A DNA stretch of 64,000 bases from Tenacibaculum jejuense (GCF_900198195.1 NZ_LT899436.1:1-64000); one strand, 5' to 3'; shown: positions 18,197 to 28,051, numbered from the stretch's first letter. The notes: generated from the sequence alone by a model not told the origin. Program-made: numbers and translations.

Positions 18197-19153
18197 ATGT
18201 TTACAGCTACAGTAAAAAGTACTATAGAAGAAGACATTTCTATTTTAGTACAAAAAGACAATCATTCTTGGAATTATTTATGCGATTGTGGTGAAGCAAG
18301 TTTATTAACAGTTAAAGAAATACAAAATATTAAAGCTGTTTTTATCAGTCACACACATATAGATCATTTTATCAATTTTGATACTATAATTAGGCATCAG
18401 ATTGGTACTGAGTTACATGTAGTTATTTTAGGCCCAAAAGGTATTGCAACCCAAGTACAATCGAAGTTACAAGGTTACACGTGGAACCTTATTAATCAAA
18501 ACTCAATTACGTATGAAGTAAGAGAATTGATATCAGCGAATTACTACATTGTTTATGAATTAAAACCACCAATTTGGGAGCTAAAAAAAGTAAAAGAAGT
18601 CACAAATAAGCAGATTTATGATGACAAAGATTTTTCTGTTTCATGCGTGCTATTAGATCATAAAATTCCTACAGTAGCTTATAAATTTCAAGAAAAAGAA
18701 AAAATTAAAATCAATATTAAGAAAAGTGATTTTAAACCTGGAAAATGGGTAAAAGAATTAAAAGAAGCTTTTGAAAATAATGACAAAGAAAAAGAAATTA
18801 TCATAGCAGAGAAAAGTTATACTGCTGAGGCTCTTTTTTATTTATTGGAAGTACAATTAGGAGATAGTTTAGGAATTATTATGGACCATGCTCCTAGTGA
18901 AAAAAATCATCAAAAAATTCAAGAACATTTTAAAGATTGTGAAACTGTTTATATAGAATCTTTTTACTTGAATGAAGATAAAGAATTGGCAATCAAAAAC
19001 TTTCATAGTTATGCAGCAAAGTCAGGAGAAATAGTTAAAAAAGCTGGAATTAAAAATCCTATTCCAGTACATTTTTCAAGAAAATATAAAGCAGTGCAAA
19101 TAGAACAACTTCAGCAAGAGTTTTTTACAGCTTTTACATCAACAACAGTTTAG
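18197..19153 (+). CDS. RNase Z-like metallo-beta-lactamase fold hydrolase
   Basis: This 318-residue MBL-fold protein has the zinc motif SHTHIDHF (about residues 51-58), an Asp in IIMDHAPS and a C-terminal VHFSRKY block that matches the HFSxRY motif of RNase Z. It is therefore an RNase Z/ElaC-like hydrolase, but the sequence outside the motifs is diverged and a typical tRNA-binding exosite arm is not obvious, so another phosphodiester substrate is possible. It begins just after the gltX terminator and runs into the DUF2490 gene 9 bp downstream, so the two are probably co-transcribed. Confidence 0.78.
   Translation: MFTATVKSTIEEDISILVQKDNHSWNYLCDCGEASLLTVKEIQNIKAVFISHTHIDHFINFDTIIRHQIGTELHVVILGPKGIATQVQSKLQGYTWNLINQNSITYEVRELISANYYIVYELKPPIWELKKVKEVTNKQIYDDKDFSVSCVLLDHKIPTVAYKFQEKEKIKINIKKSDFKPGKWVKELKEAFENNDKEKEIIIAEKSYTAEALFYLLEVQLGDSLGIIMDHAPSEKNHQKIQEHFKDCETVYIESFYLNEDKELAIKNFHSYAAKSGEIVKKAGIKNPIPVHFSRKYKAVQIEQLQQEFFTAFTSTTV
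18474..18487. other. parS-like site in the coding region
   Basis: GTTACACGTGGAAC, within the wider inverted repeat AAGGTT...AACCTT (18471-18490), contains the CACGTG core of parS. It is inside a coding region, so chance is possible. Confidence 0.3.
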
Positions 19154-19162
19154 CAAAAACAA

Positions 19163-19915
19163 ATGAAGAAACGTATTTTAATTTTAATACTAGTATTCCC
19201 TTTTACTGTATTCTCTCAAGTCATAAATGTAGAAAACCTAAGAAGAGTAACAGATACTGTTGGTTGGTCTGGATTTGCTCGATTAGATTTACATTTGATA
19301 AAAAATAGAAATACAATTTTTGGTTTTTCTAATAGAATACGTGTGCAATACAGAACAAATAAGCATTTGTGGTTGTTCGTTAATGATTTAGACTTTAGAG
19401 AAGCGAATTCTAATAAGCTTGTAAGCAAAAATTCTCAACATTTAAGGTACAACTATAGATTTAGCGAAAAAACAGCTCTAGAAGCATTTTTACAGTCTCA
19501 GGAGAACGAAATAGCTGCAATTCGATTCAGAGGTCTAGTAGGAGTCGGTTTACGCTTTAAATTGTCTAAATCGGAGAAATACAAGCTTTATTTTGGAAAC
19601 GCGGTTATGTATGAAAACGAAAAGGTGATTGAATCTGATCAAAAGATAACCAACAGAGACTGGAGAAGTAGCTCATATTTTTCTATGAGTTTATTTCCAA
19701 CAAATACTATTTCGATTGCAAGTACTACATACTTTCAACCGAGATTTGATTTATTTTCTGACTTTAGAATATCTAGTCAAACAACGATGTCATTTAGAGT
19801 CGTTAAAAATTTAAGATTTGCCACGACACTTACATATCAATATGACGAATTTCCGGTTTTAGGTATTCCAAAAGAACAGTATCGTTTAACAAACGGACTG
19901 ATGTATAGTTTTTGA
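19163..19915 (+). CDS. DUF2490 outer-membrane protein
   Basis: This 250-residue protein has a signal peptide (KKRILILILVFPFTVFSQ). Its body of amphipathic beta strands (FGFSNRIRVQYRTN, LWLFVNDLDFR, LRYNYRFSE) is characteristic of the DUF2490 family, a probable small outer-membrane barrel of Bacteroidota. It is 9 bp after the RNase Z-like gene. It ends at the stop codon directly abutting the convergent septoil-knot gene (19915/19916). Confidence 0.8.
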   Translation: MKKRILILILVFPFTVFSQVINVENLRRVTDTVGWSGFARLDLHLIKNRNTIFGFSNRIRVQYRTNKHLWLFVNDLDFREANSNKLVSKNSQHLRYNYRFSEKTALEAFLQSQENEIAAIRFRGLVGVGLRFKLSKSEKYKLYFGNAVMYENEKVIESDQKITNRDWRSSSYFSMSLFPTNTISIASTTYFQPRFDLFSDFRISSQTTMSFRVVKNLRFATTLTYQYDEFPVLGIPKEQYRLTNGLMYSF

Positions 19916-20269
19916 TTATCTTACCATACCTGGAAAAGAATTCACAGGTTTTATTTTTAAATCGGCAAAATTTTCAGAAATAAATACACGTAAATCTTCA
20001 CCATGTTCAACAATTTGCCATTCACCACAATCATTAGCAAAATTTTCTACAAATTTTACCTTTAAATCAGGAAAAGAATTCACAATTTTTACTTTAATAT
20101 CTGCTTGAGAGGCATATTCAACTAATCGTATTTTACCATACAATTTTTTACCATCAAACCTACAAATGTCTGATTGTATTTTTGGATTCAATGTTTCTCT
20201 GTTCTTTATTTTTGATAAAGAAAAAAGTAAAGAAAAACACAAACAAATAATTAAAGTAAATCCTTTCAT
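19916..20269 (-). CDS. 7(1) septoil knot (DUF6150-like) small secreted protein
   Basis: This 117-residue protein has a signal peptide (KGFTLIICLCFSLLFSLS). Repeating short strand units follow: KIRLVEYASQADIKVKIV, SFPDLKVKFVE, EWQIVEHGEDLRVFISE and FADLKIKPVNS. They match the strand-Asp-Leu-x-Val pattern of the septoil knot family (PF19647, formerly DUF6150). The start at ATG 20269 is preferred over the upstream ATG at 20311, which would remove the signal peptide start and overlap the neighbour. It lies 10 bp after the barrel-protein gene, forming a two-gene unit. Function unknown. Confidence 0.7.
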   Translation of the reverse strand: MKGFTLIICLCFSLLFSLSKIKNRETLNPKIQSDICRFDGKKLYGKIRLVEYASQADIKVKIVNSFPDLKVKFVENFANDCGEWQIVEHGEDLRVFISENFADLKIKPVNSFPGMVR

Positions 20270-20279
20270 TACTAATATG

Positions 20280-20885
20280 TTAATGTTGATTAAAATAACA
20301 AGCACCACCAACAGCAGAAGTTGCTCTTCCTGAAAATAAATTTCCTAAATCAAAAGAATAAATTAAACTACCTGTAATTTGGATATGAGATCGCATACTT
20401 TCAAATGATTCTAAAGAATGTTTATAATACAATTGGGTATTTATTCCGAAAGAATTTGAAATCCAATAGGTAAGTCCGGCTCCAATATTAAACGTAGGTG
20501 TCATTTTTCGTTCAGAATCTACCAAACTTCCACCGGCAAAAACATAAGGAACAAAATCTTCTGATAAATTATAAAAATTGTAGCGAACAGATCCGTCCAA
20601 AGAAAAGTATTTGACTGAATTATCAATAAATCCTACGCCAAAAGAATTAAAAGACATGGCTCCATCTAACGATAAGTTATTTCCTAAAGGCATTGTTAGA
20701 TTTAATCTAGGAATTTGTATCATGTTTTTATCACCAATAAAGGCAGCATCTTCATCAGAAAATTTAACAATTGCAGAACCAATTCCAATTTGCCATTTTT
20801 TATCTCTTTTATTAGAATCTCCTTGAGCAAAAATATTGGCAATAAAAAGTACTGTTACGACGAAAAAAAGTTTTCTCATAATCAT
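20280..20885 (-). CDS. Outer-membrane beta-barrel protein (OmpA-like N-terminal barrel)
   Basis: This protein of about 200 residues has a signal peptide (RKLFFVVTVLFIANIFAQ). Eight or so amphipathic strands follow (WQIGIGSAIVKF, DGSVRYNFYNLS, VPYVFAGGSLV, IGAGLTYWIS, ITGSLIYSFDLG), a porin/OmpA-like eight-stranded barrel. No OmpA peptidoglycan-binding domain is present. Start may be ATG 20885 or 20879 (MRK). Upstream of the septoil-knot gene in the same operon. Confidence 0.75.
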   Translation of the reverse strand: MIMRKLFFVVTVLFIANIFAQGDSNKRDKKWQIGIGSAIVKFSDEDAAFIGDKNMIQIPRLNLTMPLGNNLSLDGAMSFNSFGVGFIDNSVKYFSLDGSVRYNFYNLSEDFVPYVFAGGSLVDSERKMTPTFNIGAGLTYWISNSFGINTQLYYKHSLESFESMRSHIQITGSLIYSFDLGNLFSGRATSAVGGACYFNQH

Positions 20886-21192
20886 AATTTGGGGATAAGT
20901 AATAGAATACTAAACTACTAAAATTTTATTTAGTAAAGCATTTTTGACTTTTTAAATATTTAGTATTGAGTTTATTGGTGTTATAATAACTTCATAAAGT
21001 ATGTATTATTTCAATTGCTATAAAATTTTAAAAACACAGTTTTAAAGTCAAAGTAAATCGAAGAAAACAAAAATTCTTCATTTTTAATAAAATAAAGTGC
21101 GTGTCCCGCTTTTGTCCTACCCTACTTTTCTTGTTCAGGAAAGTATTTCGATACGTTTGTTTGAAAATATTAAAACAACAACTAAGTTAATT
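20886..21192. promoter_or_regulatory. Intergenic region with promoter of the tail-fibre-like/T9SS locus
   Basis: This gap of 307 bases separates divergent genes. It carries TACGTTTG (21152-21159), an exact TAnnTTTG box, with TTG at 21131-21133 spaced 18 bases upstream, as expected for the flavobacterial sigma factor. The ATG of the next gene follows 34 bases later. Nothing else recognisable is present. Confidence 0.6.
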
Positions 21193-22464
21193 ATGAAAAC
21201 TACAAAACAATTATTGGTATTCTCTTTATCACTGTTCAGTCTTTTAATTACTAATAAAGTAAATGCACAGAAAGACAAAGAATTTAGAAATATTAAAGTA
21301 AGAGATATCTTTGCAAGAGGACATTTATATTTTTATGCCTTAGAAGGAAACAAAAAATCTGGAACAGCATATGTACAAGCAAGAGACAAATCGAATTATA
21401 CTAACATTGCTATGCAAATTCGTAGCCAGTATAGAGGTCAAATTAGAAACGCTATAAGAATTGGTGCTGAAGGAAATACTACTGTTCAGCAGAATCTTAC
21501 TATCGCTCAAGCTTTAGATATCAAAGGAAATACTTTTATGAAAAACGGATTGTATTTTTCTGCACAGGAAGGATTTGGACAATCTGGAACTGCTTTTTTA
21601 GAAGCAAAAGATAATTCTGGAAATTCAAGTATAGGATTGCAATTACGTGCACAAAATAATGGAGTTTCTATTGATGCATTCAAGATAAATCCTGATGGAA
21701 ATATCGGTATTGGAATAGTAGATCCTCAGGCAAAGTTAGATGTTTTAGGAAATGTAAAAATTTCAGGAAATACAACATTAACTAATGATGCAAATTTAGA
21801 AGTATCAGGAGATTTAACCATTTCAGGAAGCACAAATTTAACTGAAGAAGTGAATTTAGAAAAGGGAATCAAAGTAAAGGGAAATATATCTTCTTTAGGA
21901 GCATTAGATATTCAGAATGAAATTAATTTTTCGAATGTATTAAACTCACAACAAGTACTTGTAAATAAAGGTGTTGATTTTAGATTATCTAATATTGAAA
22001 GCTCTCATTTTTCAGTGAAAAATGCTTTTGGTAGTGATGCTTTATATGTAAAAACAGATGGTAAAGTAGGTTTTGGAGCTATAAATCCGAATAACATTAC
22101 GGAACAAGTACATGTGGCAGGAAGAATAAAAGCTACTGGTTTTATAGCAGACGCTTCTTCTTTTCCTGATTATGTATTTGCAAAAGATTACAAATTAATG
22201 CCTTTAAAAGAGGTGAAAAATTACACAGATGAAAATCATCATCTTCCAGGAATGCCTTCTGAAAAAGAGGTAGTTAATAATGGATTAAATGTTAAAAAAG
22301 TAGTAACCATTTCTGTTGAAAAAATTGAAGAATTGTACTTACACACCATTAATCAAGAAGAAAAAATAAAACAACAAGAAGACAGATTGAAAATGATGCA
22401 AAAAGTAATTTTTCAATTACAGGAAAAATTACAGCAGCTAGAAGAAAAAGTCAATCAAAATTAA
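21193..22464 (+). CDS. Tail-fibre-like secreted protein with C-terminal coiled coil
   Basis: This 423-residue protein has a signal peptide ending NKVNAQ. Two similar N-terminal repeats follow (LYFYALEGNKKSGTAYVQARD and LYFSAQEGFGQSGTAFLEAKD), then the IGIGIVDPQAKLDVLGN type of repeat seen in trimeric fibre proteins. Next comes the conserved YVFAKDYKLMPLKEV...HHLPGMPSEKEV segment and a terminal coiled coil (about 370-423). In Bacteroidota such proteins are often annotated tail fibre protein although not phage-borne. Start is ATG 21193; a GTG at 21097 precedes the promoter. It is 21 bp before the large T9SS gene and probably in the same operon. Confidence 0.75.
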   Translation: MKTTKQLLVFSLSLFSLLITNKVNAQKDKEFRNIKVRDIFARGHLYFYALEGNKKSGTAYVQARDKSNYTNIAMQIRSQYRGQIRNAIRIGAEGNTTVQQNLTIAQALDIKGNTFMKNGLYFSAQEGFGQSGTAFLEAKDNSGNSSIGLQLRAQNNGVSIDAFKINPDGNIGIGIVDPQAKLDVLGNVKISGNTTLTNDANLEVSGDLTISGSTNLTEEVNLEKGIKVKGNISSLGALDIQNEINFSNVLNSQQVLVNKGVDFRLSNIESSHFSVKNAFGSDALYVKTDGKVGFGAINPNNITEQVHVAGRIKATGFIADASSFPDYVFAKDYKLMPLKEVKNYTDENHHLPGMPSEKEVVNNGLNVKKVVTISVEKIEELYLHTINQEEKIKQQEDRLKMMQKVIFQLQEKLQQLEEKVNQN

Positions 22465-22485
22465 AGCTAATCTTTATAAAATATC

Positions 22486-25400
22486 ATGAAAACAAAACTT
22501 TTAATTATAAGTTTTAGCATTATTTACGGATACTTTTTTAATCAAATTAATGCACAAACTGTTGCTTCAAAAGTAACATCAGTATTAGATTTTAGTTTTG
22601 AGTCTTTGCAAGTGCCCAATCTTAAAGGTAGTCAAACCACAAAGGCACTCGTTACAATATCTCCTGATGGGAAAGATAATTCTTTTTTAACAAGATCAGT
22701 ATCAGGGATAGAAATTGTAGAGAATCAAAATACAAGCGAAATAAAAAAGAATCAGTTATGGTGGGTTGTTCAAGATTTTAAACATGAAGCTTTTGCCTTA
22801 GTAAGTGTAGAAAACGGTGCTGATTGGATATACATACAAGAAAAAGAGGGTGATTTATCAATAGGTTTAATTACTAATAATATCTTAGAAAATGAATATA
22901 TAGATGATAATTACTTCTTTGAATTTGTAATGCCATACAATACTCAGGAAGAGAAACATTATATAATTCAAAGTGCTGCTAAAGCTGATAATTATTTAAA
23001 GGCTACGGATGAAAATATTAGTTTAGAAAACTTACAAACAGAAGATACTACATCTTTTACTTTTGAATTTAACACTTTTAACTCTTTTGAAAATCAGTAT
23101 ATAGCTATGCCTACTTATAGCTCTGATGCACATACTATTGAGAGTATAACAGTTGCTGGTTCTGAGAATAGATTTACAAGAATTACGGCAGATGATTTTC
23201 TAGCTCCTATTGAAGATAATACAGCCATTATTGGTTCAGGTAATATAACAACTTTGATAGAAGGTGGTTTAGAGGATATGTTTCAAGTAGTTTTTAATGG
23301 TAAAGCTGCAGCTAAATTAGGTTTGTTAGATTATAATGTGAGTATTTACAGTAAAGAAGCATTACAATCATCAGGGTCAAGATTACTTACTTCTGGAATT
23401 GAAAAAAGAGACAACGGTATTATTTATATTTTTAATAAAGGAAAAGAAGTCGCTACAGAATTTATACCTGATTTACCAATATATTTTGGACATGAAAGTG
23501 GAATGTTATTGGCAAAACAAGGAGATAAAAAATACGTGTTAGATGGTGTTCCTACTCCTGTTTTATTGAATAATGATAATGGAAACTTTAATAGGTTTTT
23601 AGCAATAGTTAGAAGAGGTAGTATTGATATTTCATATAAACCACAAGCAATTTTAGTGAGTGGTACTGATTTTGGAACAGTAAATACTCCAAGCGAACAT
23701 ACTACAGATCCTCAATTCTCTTTTGCTCCTTCAGGAAGACCAACAAATACTTTCGATTGGAGACAAGAATACTATTTGATGGCTTATGATGCTGCAGGAA
23801 TACGTACTGCTGTAAATGTAAAAAGTCCTTTTTATTCCAATGAACTTAATTTAAGACCTATTTCTTCTAAATTCTCTGTAGATGGTACTTATCAAGGTGG
23901 AGAAGATTTTAGTTCTATTGATGGATGGGAATTTGTTCAAATGGATTTTGGATATGACAAATTAGGAAATCAAAAAAGTGAACTTCGAGGAGAACCGTAT
24001 TTTGTGTTGTATAACCGTTTCACAGGAAAATTACGTGTATTCTTATATGTTTATAATGGAACCATTGCTAATTTTTTAAAAGTATCTATATCAGATAAAC
24101 GAACAGCTACGTATTCTGGTCAATATCATCAACCAAGATTATGGGCAAGTTATTTACAAGGAAAAGCCTTAGATAATCCGTTTTTAGGAGCTCCAGAATA
24201 TAGTAAATACATTGAGTTAAGCGGAACAAATAAAGGGAAGTTTTACTATGTAGATTTTACGTTTAATTACGATCCGTGTACCTGTTTCTTTGAATCGAAT
24301 TTACAAATTAAAGTAGATAAAGTAACCCGTGGAACAATGGAAATTGTGGGAAAAACTCTGGGCGGAAATATTCCTGCTGGAGCCGATGGTTATGATGCAT
24401 GGATGGATAAATCAGATACTTTTTTAACTGGGGTTTTAGATGCGCCTTTTGGAGAGCAAAGTCAAAGTTTAGGAGATATTAGTTTAACCAGTTTAAACCA
24501 ATGGAATAATACACCTTGGAGTAATGAAACTGAATTTACGATACCGGGTAGAAAAGTACAAGATTGGGAACGTGAAGCTTTACGTTTACAATATGAAGGA
24601 ACAAAATTAATGTCTGCCGGTGATTATACTTCAGCCGCAGGAAAACTTGTAAAGGCAGCAGGAAAAGTTTTTCCTGATCCTTTTTCAGGTCCTCTTGAAG
24701 TACTCGGAGAAAGTTTAGACGCATTAGGAACAGCTGTAAAAGGAGGAGGAAGAGGAATGACCGCTAATGCTGTAAAATTACGTTTAGATAATTTAGAGGA
24801 TGAACCCGATAAAGTAATTCCATTACAGTTTCCAGATCCACAGCCTAGTTTGGTATTTGCAGAATTGGCTGCTAAAGGGTCGCTTACCATTGAATCTAAT
24901 ATTTTTAAAGATGTTGTAATTACAACTCCAGGTTCGGAAAATACTGAATTTGCTCCAATTGAAGTTGGAAATGGTACTAAAGGAGCATTTCCGTATTATA
25001 ACGAACCTTTAGGTGTTTTTAACTTAGTATATACTCCTAAAGCAGCCATAAGTATTGTAAAAAATGAGCAGAATAGATTTGGGGCTCATATCCGTTTAAA
25101 AGAAAAACCATATGTAACAACGAATATGGATAAAGTACAAGGAACAGAATATGGTTTTTTTATGGCAAATTATGTAGTTACAACCTATAACAAAGAGGGA
25201 TATTCTATGAACTCTGTACGAACAAAACCTTTTTTAATTTCAAATAGTACTAATACAGATAATACTATTCCTACAACTTTAGATATCACTGATTTACTTG
25301 ATGAAGATACCTTAGAAGAAAATATAGGTACTGAAATCATTTCAGCAAATAACTTTAAAAATTGGATTTCTGTGACTTTGGAAATTGATTATATGGGGCT

Positions 25401-26019
25401 TTCTGGTGTTAGTGAAAGTGGACAACAAAATGGAGAAATGATAAGACAATCGTACGATGCTATTACTGAATTTTCTTATGATGAAGTAAGTGTTAATACT
25501 TCAGATTTAAATCAAACTGCAGAAGAAAAATCAAATGAAAACTTTGCTGTTTCTTATCCTGGAATTGATAATCCTATCTGGGGAGAAAACTATATTATTA
25601 CTAGAAAAACAGATGGTTTTGAAAGTAAAATGGGAGATTTTTGTAGAAACTCTGTCCCTTTTGTAAATAAAGCTAAACGTAGTTCTGTAATACATAAGAG
25701 AACTCAAATAGCAACTGTAGTAAAGAAAGAAGAAGGTATTATCAACAATTTAGAAGAATTTACGGTTTCAGCATATCCAAATCCAAGTAACAGTGTTTTT
25801 AATATCAACTACAAAACCTTAGCAAAAGGAGAAATTTTATTTTCTGTAACAGATTTAAATGGACGTATTATTTTATCTCATAAAGATATGGCTACAAATG
25901 TAGGAGAGCCAAAAGAAGCTCGTATCGATTTACAAAATTTAGAAGGCATTTATATGTTAAATATTCAGTTTGAAAATGGTAAAAATCACACAATCAAACT
26001 AGTTAAAAAGAACTATTAA
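22486..26019 (+). CDS. Large T9SS type A cargo protein of unknown function
   Basis: This 1177-residue protein has a signal peptide ending NQINAQ. Its C-terminal T9SS type A sorting domain (about 1095-1177) shows SAYPNPSNSVFNI, then GRIIL and a terminal IKLVKKNY. The central 1000 residues are mostly beta-rich; a segment around 385-620 has a WDR/FVQMDFGYDK region and a CTCF cluster, and a helical segment lies at about 700-770. I recognise no catalytic motif. It is exported by the type IX system and anchored or released at the surface. It is the second gene of a unit with the fibre-like protein, and is followed by a TPR-HTH regulator gene. Confidence 0.7.
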   Translation: MKTKLLIISFSIIYGYFFNQINAQTVASKVTSVLDFSFESLQVPNLKGSQTTKALVTISPDGKDNSFLTRSVSGIEIVENQNTSEIKKNQLWWVVQDFKHEAFALVSVENGADWIYIQEKEGDLSIGLITNNILENEYIDDNYFFEFVMPYNTQEEKHYIIQSAAKADNYLKATDENISLENLQTEDTTSFTFEFNTFNSFENQYIAMPTYSSDAHTIESITVAGSENRFTRITADDFLAPIEDNTAIIGSGNITTLIEGGLEDMFQVVFNGKAAAKLGLLDYNVSIYSKEALQSSGSRLLTSGIEKRDNGIIYIFNKGKEVATEFIPDLPIYFGHESGMLLAKQGDKKYVLDGVPTPVLLNNDNGNFNRFLAIVRRGSIDISYKPQAILVSGTDFGTVNTPSEHTTDPQFSFAPSGRPTNTFDWRQEYYLMAYDAAGIRTAVNVKSPFYSNELNLRPISSKFSVDGTYQGGEDFSSIDGWEFVQMDFGYDKLGNQKSELRGEPYFVLYNRFTGKLRVFLYVYNGTIANFLKVSISDKRTATYSGQYHQPRLWASYLQGKALDNPFLGAPEYSKYIELSGTNKGKFYYVDFTFNYDPCTCFFESNLQIKVDKVTRGTMEIVGKTLGGNIPAGADGYDAWMDKSDTFLTGVLDAPFGEQSQSLGDISLTSLNQWNNTPWSNETEFTIPGRKVQDWEREALRLQYEGTKLMSAGDYTSAAGKLVKAAGKVFPDPFSGPLEVLGESLDALGTAVKGGGRGMTANAVKLRLDNLEDEPDKVIPLQFPDPQPSLVFAELAAKGSLTIESNIFKDVVITTPGSENTEFAPIEVGNGTKGAFPYYNEPLGVFNLVYTPKAAISIVKNEQNRFGAHIRLKEKPYVTTNMDKVQGTEYGFFMANYVVTTYNKEGYSMNSVRTKPFLISNSTNTDNTIPTTLDITDLLDEDTLEENIGTEIISANNFKNWISVTLEIDYMGLSGVSESGQQNGEMIRQSYDAITEFSYDEVSVNTSDLNQTAEEKSNENFAVSYPGIDNPIWGENYIITRKTDGFESKMGDFCRNSVPFVNKAKRSSVIHKRTQIATVVKKEEGIINNLEEFTVSAYPNPSNSVFNINYKTLAKGEILFSVTDLNGRIILSHKDMATNVGEPKEARIDLQNLEGIYMLNIQFENGKNHTIKLVKKNY

Positions 26020-26035
26020 TTTTTAATTGTTCCAC

Positions 26036-26075
26036 AACTTCCCTATTGAATTAATTTCTTTAGGGAAGTTTGTAT
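26036..26075 (+). terminator. Probable terminator after the large T9SS gene
   Basis: AACTTCCCTA (26036-26045) and TAGGGAAGTT (26061-26070) form a perfect 10-bp stem with a 15-base loop. The T run after it is weak. Confidence 0.5.
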
Positions 26076-26179
26076 TTACGGTAGTTTATGTTATTGTTAC
26101 CTTTTAATGATTTCCTTTTTTAATAAGCGCAAAACACTAGTTTTACCAACATAAATGAACATGATAATGATTATTTACA

Positions 26180-28051
26180 ATGAAAACATTGGCTCTAAGC
26201 TTTAGTGTTGTTTTTATTATATTTTACTTCAAAAAAGTAACAGCTCAAAATAAGCAAATAGTAGATAGTTTACTGCAAATTGTGAATACGAAAACTACAG
26301 ATACTACTTTAATAAAAGCTTATAATGATTTAGGTATTCAATATGCAAGTGCAAATCATTTGAAAGCAAAAAAGTTTATAAAAAAAGCGTTACAAATTGC
26401 TAATAAAATCAAATCTCCTAGAGGAATTGCTGGATCGAATAACTGTTTGGGAATTGTTCATTATTATGAAAAAGAATACGATTCGGCGTTAGTATATTTT
26501 AAAAAAGCACTGTCTATCAATCAACAAATAGATCATTTATGGGGACAAGCCTCTGCTTTACACCAAATTGGAGCAGTACAAAATTTTCAAAGTAATTATT
26601 TTGAGGCTATTGAAAGTTTTAAAAAATCAGGGAGATTATTTTTAAAACTAAAAGACTCAGTTTCATACATAAAATCTATTGAAAATACTGGAGTTTCTTA
26701 TCTTTTGATGCGGCACGATGAAAAAAGTTTAGCTCATTTATTTAAAGCAAGTACGCTATATGAACGTCGAAATAATATTTCAGGTTTGGGGCGTACCAAT
26801 ATTCAAATTAGTAACGTATTAATTCGTCAAAAAGAATATGTAAAAGCATTAGCGTTTTTAGAGAAAGCACTACCACAAATTATTCAAGGAGGCAATAAAA
26901 TGCACTTACTAGTTTTATTGAAAAATAAAGGAATTGCTTTCAAAGGAATTAAACAGTTCGATAAAGCATTAGATTTGTATAATCAGGCATTAAAAATTGC
27001 ACGAAGTATCAATCATAACAAAAGAGTCTATGCTTTACAGTCTCTTATAGGCGATTTGTATTATGAACAAGAACAATATCAAAAAGCAATAGATTTTCAA
27101 AAAATAGCTTTTAAAAATTATTCTAAATCAGATTATAAAGACAAAACCTGTACTAGTATTGGATTGGCAAATTCTTTTTTTAAGTTGAATAAATTAGATA
27201 CTGCTACCTATTATGCAAAGGAAGCATTACTGTTATCTAAAAAAGCGATGCGTTTAGATTTAGAAAAAGATGCCGTAGAAGTGCTTGCAGTTATCGCAGA
27301 GCAAAAAAAAGACTCCGCTAAAGGGTTTGCTTATTATAAGCGAATATCGTTGCTTAAAGACTCTATAAATGCAATTGAAAAACAAAAACAAGCAAGAGAA
27401 TTACAAGCAAAGTTTGAGTTTGATAAAAAAGAGAGAAAAATTAAAAAGCTTACCAAAATAAATCAGCAAGTAAAACAGAGGCATGTATTATTGATAATTG
27501 CCTTTTTTTTAGGAACTTTTCTGTTGTCTTATTTCGTATTTATTTTCCGAAGAAAAGAGCAGCAATCTTGCATAGAAAAATACTTTTTGAATAGAGAACT
27601 ATTGAAAAAAGACAAAGAATTATTAGAAAAAAATAAAGAACTCACTTCAAACTCGCTACATCTAGCGAATAAAAACAAGGCATTAAAAACACTAAAAAAG
27701 GAAGTAGAAAGCATTAAATATGCAGAAGATCAAAATACTCAGTACAATTACCAAAAACTTATTCAAACAATCAATTTTAATATGACAGAAGATAAAGATT
27801 GGGATAATTTTAAAAAGTATTTTGAACAACTACATAAAGATTTTTATAGTATCATTAAAAATAAATATCCAACTGTAACTGCTAATGAACTAAGATTGAT
27901 GGCTTTGTTAAAAATGAATTTATCAACCAAAGAAATAGCAGGAATTTTAAATATTACACAAGAAGGTGTAAGAAAAGCAAGGTATCGACTTCGAAAAAAA
28001 CTGAAAATAGAGTCGAATACAATGCTTCTAGATATGGTTTTAAATATTTAA
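26180..28051 (+). CDS. TPR-containing LuxR-like transcriptional regulator (membrane-anchored)
   Basis: This 623-residue protein has a signal or anchor helix (about 4-22), then seven or so tetratricopeptide repeats (about 35-390), a coiled coil, one membrane helix (LLIIAFFLGTFLLSYFVFIF, about 437-456), another coiled coil and a C-terminal helix-turn-helix. The HTH (ANELRLMALLKMNLSTKEIA, about 570-620) ends in RYRLRKKLKI. This extracellular TPR plus cytoplasmic HTH layout is a one-component sensor type common in Flavobacteriia. It follows the T9SS gene and may regulate it; that is inferred from position only. Its stop overlaps the TerB stop on the other strand by four bases. Confidence 0.85.
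   Translation: MKTLALSFSVVFIIFYFKKVTAQNKQIVDSLLQIVNTKTTDTTLIKAYNDLGIQYASANHLKAKKFIKKALQIANKIKSPRGIAGSNNCLGIVHYYEKEYDSALVYFKKALSINQQIDHLWGQASALHQIGAVQNFQSNYFEAIESFKKSGRLFLKLKDSVSYIKSIENTGVSYLLMRHDEKSLAHLFKASTLYERRNNISGLGRTNIQISNVLIRQKEYVKALAFLEKALPQIIQGGNKMHLLVLLKNKGIAFKGIKQFDKALDLYNQALKIARSINHNKRVYALQSLIGDLYYEQEQYQKAIDFQKIAFKNYSKSDYKDKTCTSIGLANSFFKLNKLDTATYYAKEALLLSKKAMRLDLEKDAVEVLAVIAEQKKDSAKGFAYYKRISLLKDSINAIEKQKQARELQAKFEFDKKERKIKKLTKINQQVKQRHVLLIIAFFLGTFLLSYFVFIFRRKEQQSCIEKYFLNRELLKKDKELLEKNKELTSNSLHLANKNKALKTLKKEVESIKYAEDQNTQYNYQKLIQTINFNMTEDKDWDNFKKYFEQLHKDFYSIIKNKYPTVTANELRLMALLKMNLSTKEIAGILNITQEGVRKARYRLRKKLKIESNTMLLDMVLNI

Noticed and set aside
21193..22464. Prophage tail fibre
   Set aside because: The protein has a secretion signal and no neighbouring phage genes; similar fibre-like proteins are common in Bacteroidota chromosomes.
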